In this document: in pieces, positions 1 through 6,900 of the stretch
How the letters are laid out: each line of letters opens with the position of its first letter
How positions within the stretch are numbered: the first letter of the stretch is position 1
Assembly: GCA_937901285.1 (NCBI GenBank)
Contig: CALCHI010000558.1
Span: 1 to 7,117, forward strand
Origin: UBA8437 sp003445035
GTDB lineage: Bacteria > Planctomycetota > Planctomycetia > Planctomycetales > Planctomycetaceae
DNA: 7,117 nt
Direction: 5' to 3'
Program-made: the position numbers and the translations under genes
The notes under the pieces: generated by a model
What the model was told of the DNA's origin: nothing
The model's input: the letters and a program-made list of their open reading frames with translations, nothing else
Databases searched by the model: none

Positions 1-1239
1 GACTTCACCTACCGCACCAAGGAAGACGTCGAGGAGTGGAAACAGCGGTGCCCGATCAGCCAGTTGAGAGACCGTGCCATCGCCGATGGGCTGGTGGAAG
101 AGGCCGAGTTCAGCACGATCGACGATGAGGTCAAACAGTTGATCGCCGAGTCACGGGAATTCGCCGAGGACAGCCCGTGGCCGAACCCCGACTCGGCCAC
201 CAAGCATGTCTACGCCAACCCCGACGATGCCCCTGCGGCCGGCCCGGAACCAGCTGCCGGTGACCGCGAACTGACCTTCGTTGAGGCAACTCACGAGGCG
301 CTGGCCGTCGAGATGGAACGCAACCCGGGGATCTTCGTGATGGGCGAGGGCATCGGGGCCCGCGGTGGAAACTTCAACACCACCGCCGGACTGTTCGACA
401 TCCACGGAGCCACCCGGCTGGTCGACACGCCGATCTGTGAACGCGGTTTCGTGGGCCTGGGTTGCGGTGCCGCCATGACCGGCAGTCGACCGGTGATCGA
501 CTTCATGTTCGGCGACTTCATCCTGGACGCCGTCGGCGAACTGGTGAACCAGATCGCCAAGATGCAGTACATGAGCAGTGGCCGACTGAAGATGCCGATC
601 CTGCTGCGAGGCTGCATCGGCATCGGTCACTCGGCCGCCACGCACCACTCGGGCAACTACTACCCGCTCTACGCCCACTTCCCCGGATTCCGCGTCGTGG
701 TCCCCTCCAATGCCTACGACGCCAAGGGCCTGTTCCGTCGTGCCCTGACCACCAACGACCCGGTCATGTTCCTGGAACACCGCGAGATTTTGACGGCCAA
801 GACCGCGGTCCCCGAGGAGGACTACGAGATCGAGTTCGGCAAGGCCAAAGTGGTTCGCGAGGGGTCGGACGTGACCGTGGTGGCCATCGCGAGAATGGTG
901 CACCACGCCCTGGAGGTCATCGACGAACTGGGCTCCGAAGGAATTTCCGTCGAGCTGATCGATCCGCGGACCGTGCTCCCCCTGGACACCGAGACGATCG
1001 CCGCGAGCGTGGCCAAGACCGGACGCCTGCTTGTCGTCGACGAGACATTCGCACCGGCGAGTATCGGTGCCCAGATCGCCGCCGTGCAGGCCGACAGCGG
1101 TTTCGACGATCTTGATGCCCCGATCAAGCGGATCCACGGGGCCTTCACTCCCATCCCGTACAGCCCCTCGCTGGAATCCGCCGTGGTGCCTCACCCCGAA
1201 ATGGTTGCCACGGCCGTGCGCGACCTGATGGCGGAGTAA
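1..1239 (+). CDS. 2-oxoacid dehydrogenase E1 component, fused alpha/beta subunits (5' partial)
   Basis: Thiamine-diphosphate-dependent E1 of a cytoplasmic 2-oxoacid dehydrogenase complex; it decarboxylates a 2-oxoacid and reductively acylates the lipoyl group of E2. The frame is open from base 1, so the start lies upstream. The TTG at 64 is not a real start, because codons 1-72 (bases 1-216) match the C-terminal tail of an E1 alpha subunit (YRTKEDVEEWKQR, then the LRDRAI segment). A Pro/Ala-rich linker (217-267) leads into a complete E1 beta from about 268. From my memory of human PDHB, the Glu of DTPICE (439-441) matches the residue that contacts the ThDP aminopyrimidine, and the second His of ATHHS (646-648) matches the active-site His of QHS. 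The transketolase C-terminal domain occupies roughly 835-1230. The stop is TAA at 1237. E2 follows 7 bases later, so the two are co-transcribed. The substrate is undetermined: pyruvate, branched-chain oxoacid and acetoin enzymes all share these motifs. Confidence 0.95.
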   Translation, partial: DFTYRTKEDVEEWKQRCPISQLRDRAIADGLVEEAEFSTIDDEVKQLIAESREFAEDSPWPNPDSATKHVYANPDDAPAAGPEPAAGDRELTFVEATHEALAVEMERNPGIFVMGEGIGARGGNFNTTAGLFDIHGATRLVDTPICERGFVGLGCGAAMTGSRPVIDFMFGDFILDAVGELVNQIAKMQYMSSGRLKMPILLRGCIGIGHSAATHHSGNYYPLYAHFPGFRVVVPSNAYDAKGLFRRALTTNDPVMFLEHREILTAKTAVPEEDYEIEFGKAKVVREGSDVTVVAIARMVHHALEVIDELGSEGISVELIDPRTVLPLDTETIAASVAKTGRLLVVDETFAPASIGAQIAAVQADSGFDDLDAPIKRIHGAFTPIPYSPSLESAVVPHPEMVATAVRDLMAE

Positions 1240-1246
1240 CTCGACG

Positions 1247-2455
1247 ATGGCACATCCAATTCAGATTCCCCGGCTCGGCTGGAGCATGGAAGAGGGCGTC
1301 TTCGTCGAGTGGCTGCGAGCCGACGGCGACACGATCGAGCCCGGAGATGTGCTGTTCAATCTCGAGGGCGAAAAGGCGATCCAGGAAATCGAATCGATCG
1401 ACGCCGGCGTTCTCCGAATCCCGGCCGACGCCCCTGCCGAAGGGGACACCGTGCTGGTCGGCCAGGTCATCGGATGGCTGTGTGCCGAGGACGAGGACCC
1501 TCCGGCAGAATTTCCGGCGGTCGACTCCGCAGCCGCCGACGACGGCCCTCCCGACACTCCTCCCGTGCCATCGGCCGGACCGGTCCAGGCGGCTGTCGCT
1601 ACCGCCCCGGCCCCACCGACCAGGCGGCCGGCCTCCAGCCCCCGTGCCCGCCGCGTCGCCTCGGAACTGGGTGTCGAATGGACGACCCTCGCCGGCAGCG
1701 GACGGAACGGCCGCATCCGCGAACGCGACGTCCGGGCCGCCGCCGAGTCCGGTGCCACCGTCTCCTCCTCCACAGGCTCACCCTCGGTCCGCGGCGTCAT
1801 CGCCGAACGGATGCTGACGGCGTCCCGGGACACCGCGGCGGTCACGTTGACCACGACCGCCGACGCCACCGCCCTGGTCAGTCTCCGCAAACAGTTTCAG
1901 GCCACGTCCGGAGACGAGCCGGCGCCGGGCTACAACGAGATCCTGCTGAAGTTGACGGCGATCGTTCTGGCCGGACACCCCCAGGTCCGCTCCAGCTGGA
2001 CCGCAACCGGCGTCCTGGCTCCGGCCGGTGATGCGGCTATCGACATCGGACTGGCCGTCGACACCGACGCTGGACTGGTCGTGCCGGTGATCCGTGATCC
2101 GGGAGGGGCCACGCTGAAATCGCTGCACCAGGACGTCGCCGACCTCGCCGACCGCGCCCGGACGCGTCAACTGACCGCCGCCGAGATGTCCGGCGGGGTC
2201 TTCACGATCACCAATCTTGGTGCCCATGGCATCGACGCCTTCACTCCGATCCTCAACCTGCCCCAGGCAGCAATCCTCGGGATCGGCCGCATTCGCGAGG
2301 TGCCGGTGGTCCGCGGTGAGGAAATCGTCCCGGGCACAGAAATCTCGCTGTCATTGACCTTCGACCACCGTGTCCTCGACGGGGCTCCCGCCGCCAAGTT
2401 CCTCGCCGAACTCGTCCGCGCGATCGAGAACCCCGGAGCCATGCTGGCCGGTTGA
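1247..2455 (+). CDS. 2-oxoacid dehydrogenase E2, dihydrolipoamide acyltransferase
   Basis: E2 core of the complex, 402 residues; it takes the acyl group from E1 on a swinging lipoyl-lysine and transfers it to CoA. Domain order is classical. A single lipoyl domain covers residues 1-80, with the likely lipoylated lysine K43 in EGEKAIQEIES. An Ala/Pro-rich linker covers about 85-128. A peripheral subunit-binding domain covers about 130-166 (SPRARRVASELG, then GRNGRIRERDV). The acyltransferase domain covers about 180-402, with the catalytic HxxxDG motif at H374-D378-G379 (DHRVLDGA) and the family segment FTITNLGAHGID before it. The length is normal for a one-lipoyl-domain E2. The ATG at 1247 is supported by GGAG at 1233-1236 inside the end of the E1 gene and by a complete N-terminal lipoyl fold. 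The lysine motif has Glu-Gly-Glu before Lys where Asp-Lys-Ala is most common. E2 specificity (acetyl or branched acyl) cannot be decided by eye. Confidence 0.95.
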   Translation: MAHPIQIPRLGWSMEEGVFVEWLRADGDTIEPGDVLFNLEGEKAIQEIESIDAGVLRIPADAPAEGDTVLVGQVIGWLCAEDEDPPAEFPAVDSAAADDGPPDTPPVPSAGPVQAAVATAPAPPTRRPASSPRARRVASELGVEWTTLAGSGRNGRIRERDVRAAAESGATVSSSTGSPSVRGVIAERMLTASRDTAAVTLTTTADATALVSLRKQFQATSGDEPAPGYNEILLKLTAIVLAGHPQVRSSWTATGVLAPAGDAAIDIGLAVDTDAGLVVPVIRDPGGATLKSLHQDVADLADRARTRQLTAAEMSGGVFTITNLGAHGIDAFTPILNLPQAAILGIGRIREVPVVRGEEIVPGTEISLSLTFDHRVLDGAPAAKFLAELVRAIENPGAMLAG

Positions 2456-2475
2456 TCCCGGGTTCCATTCGTCTG

Positions 2476-2505
2476 TTGAGAACCGACCGGGAAACCGATT
2501 AGACT
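2476..2505 (+). promoter_or_regulatory. Possible sigma70-like promoter ahead of the DUF1501 gene
   Basis: In the 141-base gap between E2 and the DUF1501 gene there is TTGAGA (2476-2481), an 18-base spacer and TAGACT (2500-2505). The second box sits in an A/T-richer patch with the odd-centred palindrome TTAGACTAA (2499-2507), which stands out in this GC-rich window. If used, it would give a 5' leader of about 85 bases and separate DUF1501 expression from the E1-E2 operon. This is a match by eye to the E. coli consensus; planctomycete promoters are poorly defined, so it is tentative. The rest of the gap shows no convincing terminator or other signal. Confidence 0.35.
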
Positions 2506-2596
2506 AACAGGGGACCAACAGATTCGTTGCGGTCGGCGCCAGCCGGGATGGACCCTCGAGTGCCCCTCCGCGACGCACAGCTTCCGGAGTTCTTAG

Positions 2597-3946
2597 ATGC
2601 TGACACTGCTCGGCGACAAGCACAGTTACTGCGACGGCGTTTCCCGCCGTTCGTTCCTGAAGATCGGCAGCCTCTCGGTCGGGGCCGCCGGGCTGCCCGT
2701 CACGCTGCCTCAGCTGCTGGCCAAGGAAGCCGCGACCCCGGGTAAGATCCAGAAGTCGGTCATCGTCGTCTACATGTCCGGAGGCCAGTCTCACCAGGAC
2801 ACCTTCGACCTGAAGATGCAGGCGCCCAAGGAGATCCGCGGCGAGTTCAAGCCGATTCCGACCAACGTGCCCGGCACTCAGATCTGTGAGCTGTTGCCGA
2901 AGATGGCACAGGTCATGGACAAGTGCACGGTGATCCGCAGCGTCGTCGGCCAACGCGACGAGCACACCAGCTGGCAGAACCTGACCGGCTACCCGATGAA
3001 CCAGGCCAAGCGGGAAGGCCGCCCCAATTTCGGTTCGGTCGTGTCACGACTCGAGGGGCAGACCAATCCTGTCTCGCCGGCTTTCATCGACCTGTTCCCC
3101 ACGATGAAGCATCGCCCCTACAACAGCGGCGACGCCGGGTACCTGGGGCCCGGCTTCAACCAGATTCGTGCCGACGGGGAAGACCTGGCCAGCATGAAGC
3201 TTCGCTACATCGACCGGCCCCGCTTCGGCAGCCGGCAGGCCCTGCTCCGCCAGTTCGATCAGCTCCGCCGCACCGTCAACACCAGCGTCACCAAGAGTGT
3301 CAACGAGGTCGACGAGAATTACGCGAAGGCCTTCGACGTTCTTACCTCCTCCCAACTGGTCGACGCCCTCGACGTGACCAAGGAAGACCCGGCCGTCCGC
3401 GAGCGGTACGGCAAGGGCTCGTCCAAGCACCTCGGTGACGGGGCTCCGATGTGGAACGACCAGTTGCTGATCGCGCGGCGACTGGTCGAGGCCGGTGTGC
3501 GGGTCGTCACCGTCGCCTACGGCTTCTGGGACACCCACGGCAACAACTTCGGCCACATGAAGAGCCATCTCCCGCTGTGGGATACCGGCATCTCGGCCCT
3601 GATCGAAGACATCCACAAGCGGGGACTCGACCAGGACGTGACCGTCTGCGTGTGGGACGAGTTCGGCCGCACACCAAAAATCAACAAGAACGCCGGACGT
3701 GACCACTGGGCCCCGGTCAACTACGCCCTGCTGTCCGGTGGCGGCATGAACATGGGCCAGATGATCGGCACCACCGAGAAAACCGGTGGTTACGCGGCGA
3801 CTCGTCCGGTGCACTACCGTGATATCCTCTCAACGCTTTACCACAACCTCGGCATCGACTCCCACGACCTGGTCCGCGACCAGGGCGAACGGCCGATGCC
3901 GATCTTGCCGAGCCACGCCGCGCCGATTCGCGAACTGGTCGGCTGA
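2597..3946 (+). CDS. DUF1501 family protein with twin-arginine signal
   Basis: A 449-residue member of DUF1501, a family abundant in planctomycetes and placed in the alkaline-phosphatase/sulfatase-like fold superfamily; its substrate is unknown. The N-terminus carries a twin-arginine motif (SRRSFLK, R17-R18) followed by a weakly hydrophobic stretch ending near LPQLLA, so Tat export of a folded, possibly metal-loaded protein is expected. Family motifs are in order: MSGGQSHQDTFD (residues 60-71), DTHGN (312-316), WDEFGRTP (353-360) and GRDHW (367-371). By analogy with the superfamily, D68, H314, D354, D369 and H370 are candidate metal ligands. The C-terminus ends in the usual GERPMPILP and IREL segments, so the protein is complete. 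The start is fixed: TAG lies immediately before the ATG in frame, and GGAG at 2586-2589 gives a 7-base spacing. In planctomycetes these genes often sit beside DUF1549/DUF1553 cytochrome-like genes; none is visible here. The propeller gene follows 53 bases downstream and may share its transcript. Confidence 0.93.
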   Translation: MLTLLGDKHSYCDGVSRRSFLKIGSLSVGAAGLPVTLPQLLAKEAATPGKIQKSVIVVYMSGGQSHQDTFDLKMQAPKEIRGEFKPIPTNVPGTQICELLPKMAQVMDKCTVIRSVVGQRDEHTSWQNLTGYPMNQAKREGRPNFGSVVSRLEGQTNPVSPAFIDLFPTMKHRPYNSGDAGYLGPGFNQIRADGEDLASMKLRYIDRPRFGSRQALLRQFDQLRRTVNTSVTKSVNEVDENYAKAFDVLTSSQLVDALDVTKEDPAVRERYGKGSSKHLGDGAPMWNDQLLIARRLVEAGVRVVTVAYGFWDTHGNNFGHMKSHLPLWDTGISALIEDIHKRGLDQDVTVCVWDEFGRTPKINKNAGRDHWAPVNYALLSGGGMNMGQMIGTTEKTGGYAATRPVHYRDILSTLYHNLGIDSHDLVRDQGERPMPILPSHAAPIRELVG

Positions 3947-3949
3947 TCA

Positions 3950-3969
3950 CCGCCGATGGAGATCGGCGG
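3950..3969 (+). repeat. Perfect 8-bp inverted repeat (stem-loop) after the DUF1501 gene
   Basis: CCGCCGAT (3950-3957) and ATCGGCGG (3962-3969) pair perfectly around a 4-base loop, GGAG, starting 3 bases after the DUF1501 stop codon. The position suggests an mRNA 3' structure, a transcript stabiliser or a partial terminator between this gene and the next. No T tract follows, so a classical intrinsic terminator is not supported, and read-through into the propeller gene is likely. Confidence 0.5.
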
Positions 3970-3984
3970 CGTCATGAACATCCC

Positions 3985-3993
3985 GGGGGTGAG
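3985..3993 (+). promoter_or_regulatory. Strong ribosome binding site for the propeller gene
   Basis: GGGGGTGAG lies 6 bases before the ATG at 4000 and closely matches the Shine-Dalgarno consensus GGAGGTGA. It decides the start of the large downstream gene, because the encoded protein then begins directly with a signal peptide. Confidence 0.7.
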
Positions 3994-3999
3994 TCAACG

Positions 4000-6900
4000 A
4001 TGATAGCACGCTGTTTGGTTGCGTTGGTGTGGGCCCTTTCGACAACGGTCCCCCTGTTTGCGGCCGACTGGCCGACTCATCTCCACGACAACCGCCGTAG
4101 CGGTGCCACCCCCGAAAAAATCGATACGCGACGACTGGCCCCGGCCTGGGACTGGCGAAGTCCCGAGCCTCCCCTGCCGGCCTGGTCCGGTCCGGCCCGC
4201 TGGGACGCCTACGCCGGTCACCGCAACCTGCCGTCGATGCGGAACTACGACCCGGTCTTCCACGTCACCGCCGCAGCCGGCCGCGTCTACTTCGGTTCCT
4301 CCACCGACGACACCGTCCGCTGCCTCGAACTGAAAAGCGGAAAGCTGCTGTGGAGCTTCACCACCGACGGCCCCGTCCGGCTGGCTCCGACCATCGCCGA
4401 CGGACGGGTCTACTTCGGATCCGACGACGGACACGCCTACTGCCTGGAGGCCTCCACCGGACGGCTGGCGTGGAAGTTTTCGCCGGCCACGGTCAACAAG
4501 CGAGCCGGTGACCTGCTGCTCAACAACGGTCGACTGATCCCCCAGGCTCCCTGCCGCACCGGAGTGATGGTCGACGGCGGCACCGCGTACTTCGGCTGTG
4601 CCCTGCTGCCCTGGAACAAGGCCTGGTTGTGTGGAGTCGATGCCCGGACCGGTCGCCTCGGCGGCCCCGGCCGCTTCGTCCACGAACTGGCCGGACACAC
4701 ACTCGAAGCCCCCCCGGCCGCTTCTTCCAAGCTGTTGATCTTCCCACAGGGCCGGGTCGCTCCCCAGGTCTTTCGCCGCACCGACGGCAAGGACCTGGGT
4801 CCGCTGAAGAAAAGCGGCGGAGGTTCGGTGGTTGTGGTGGCGCTGGACTCCCGGATCTTCCACGGCCCGGCCGCCGACACCCGAAAGGGCGCGTTCAAGA
4901 GCACCAAGACCGGTGCCGCGGCCTCGACGGGAACCGGCAAAACGCTCGAGATGGTCGCCGGCTACGGCCGTGGCAATGCGTTGGTCGTCGCCGGCCGACG
5001 GTCGTTCATGCTCACCGACAGTGAACTGGTGGCCTCGGATCTCCCCACCCGCAAGTCGCTCTGGACCGCCCCCTGCGACCTCAACCTCGCACTGATCGCC
5101 GCCGGTGACGTGCTGTTTGCCGGCGGAACAGATCGTGTCGGCGCCTTCTCGGCTGCCGACGGCAAGCCATTGTGGTCCGCCGCGGTCGACGGTCGCGTGT
5201 TCGGACTGGCCGTGGCCGACGGCACACTGCTGGTCAGCACCGACACCGGTGTGGTGGCCGCGTTCGGCACCGGCCGGTCAACGCGTCCTGCCAAGCCCGC
5301 GACCACGCCACCAGCCGGCCAGACGCCTCCTGCCGTGCCGCTGGCAAAGATCCCGACGGTCCGCGATCCGGCGATGGTCGGTCGCTGGGTTTTCCAGCGG
5401 CCGCACATCAACGGTCGCCGCGTCAACAACCTCGCCGCCCGTTCAACCGCAACGCTCAAGGGCCGCTTCCGGATCGTCCAGGACGGAGTCCACGAAGCCC
5501 TCGAACTGGACGGGGGTGGCAGGGCAATGATCGCAGAAGACCACAAGACGGCCGGTGTCCCCGCCCAGGCCATGACCGCCACCGCCTGGGTCCGGGTCGA
5601 CCAGGCACAGGCGTGGGGCGGATTCGTGGGAGCCATCCAGGACAACGGGACCTACGAGAGAGGTTGGATCCTGGGATTCAACGATCGCCGCTTCAGCCTG
5701 GCCGTCGCCGGCACCGGAGGTCCCGACCGGCTGACCTATCTCAAGGCTCCGGCCGACTACCAGCCACGGTTGTGGTACCACGTGGCCGGCACCTACGACG
5801 GGACGACCATGACGCTGTTCATCAACGGCAAACCGGTCGCCCGCTCGACCGAACAGTCGGGCCCGATCAAGTATCCTCCACAGGCGTTCTTCGAGATCGG
5901 GGCCTACCACGACAAGGACGAGAACTTCCCGCTCAAGGGCAGACTCCACGAAGTCCGGGTCTACCGCAGGGCCCTGAGCCCGGCCGAAATCGCCGCCGAA
6001 CACCAGGTCCTGGCCGACCGGTTCCCGTCGGCGGCCCCGGCCACCGAGGCCTGGAAACCCCTGGCCGGACCGTGGTTCGAATTCACGCGCCCCGGTGAGG
6101 CGATCGCCCGGTGGACCACCCGCAAGGCTGTCGTCAGTCGCATCGAGATCCTGTCGGGCCGGACAACCCGCACCGTCACCGGCAAACGCCCGGTGACCAC
6201 CCACGAACTCAAGCTCACCGGCCTGGCCCATCGGCGGATCCACTCGGTCACGCTGATCGACGGACCGGGGAAGACGGCACGTCGGTCGGCCGACCACGAA
6301 CTCGATTCGTACTTCAATTATGCCCCGGCCCCCTGGCCGGTAAGCGACGCGGTCACCGGAAAAACGGCCCGTACCATTCTCACCAGGTCCGGGATCGATC
6401 GTGGACTGTGCCTGGTAGTGGGACTCACTGACGGCCGGTTGGCCGAGGCGCTGGTCGCGGCCAGTCGCCTGAGAGTGATCGGTGTCGATTCGGACCGTGA
6501 GAAGGTCGAGTCGATACGAAAACGCCTGGTCAAGAACGGTCACTACGGACGTCGACTGACAATCCGTCACGTCGACTCACTCGATCGGCTGGGCCTGCCC
6601 GGACAGTGGGCCAACCTGATTGTCTCCGAGTCACTGATCACGACCGGCCGCCTGCCGACGTCGGCCAAGGAGATCACCACCCAGTTGAGACCCGACGGCG
6701 GCGTGGCCTGCCTGGGACAACCGGCCGGAGCTCAGTCGACGCTGACACGCAAACAACTGGTCGAGTGGCTCGGCGACCAGGCCGCGTCGGCCCAACTCGA
6801 AGACGGGGACACGAAACCTTCCGGACGCTGGGCCACATGGACGCGCGGGCCACTGGCTGGTTCCGGTGACTGGTCCCATCTCTACGGCCGCGCCGACAAC

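Noticed and set aside
64..66. TTG at 64 as the start of a free-standing E1 beta gene
   Set aside because: It lies inside conserved E1 alpha tail sequence that continues upstream in frame to base 1, and no ribosome binding site precedes it.
151..1194. Long minus-strand open frame (347 codons) opposite the E1 gene
   Set aside because: The + strand frame has clear E1 alpha and beta motifs end to end. The antisense translation has no recognisable domain and is the usual by-product of GC-rich third positions.
2446..2488. Possible terminator after E2 (GGCCGGTT with AACCGACC, and GGTTC with GAACC)
   Set aside because: The first pair has a mismatch and a loop of 27 bases, the second has only 5 pairs with a 14-base loop, and no T tract follows.
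2527..2745. Small plus-strand frame overlapping the DUF1501 start
   Set aside because: It overlaps the twin-arginine leader in another frame, is Arg/Pro-rich without motifs, and has no ribosome binding site of note.
3994..4863. Minus-strand open frame (289 codons) opposite the propeller gene
   Set aside because: It is low-complexity Gly/Val/Arg-rich translation without motifs, and the opposite strand encodes a signal peptide and propeller blades in one continuous frame.
5172..6098. Plus-strand open frame (308 codons) in another frame within the propeller gene
   Set aside because: It is an Arg/Pro-rich out-of-frame translation. The frame starting at 4000 is uninterrupted through this region and encodes the LamG domain.
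5443..6570. Minus-strand open frame (375 codons) under the LamG and methyltransferase-like region
   Set aside because: No domain is recognisable, and the + strand frame here carries LamG and Rossmann motifs. It is a shadow of codon bias.
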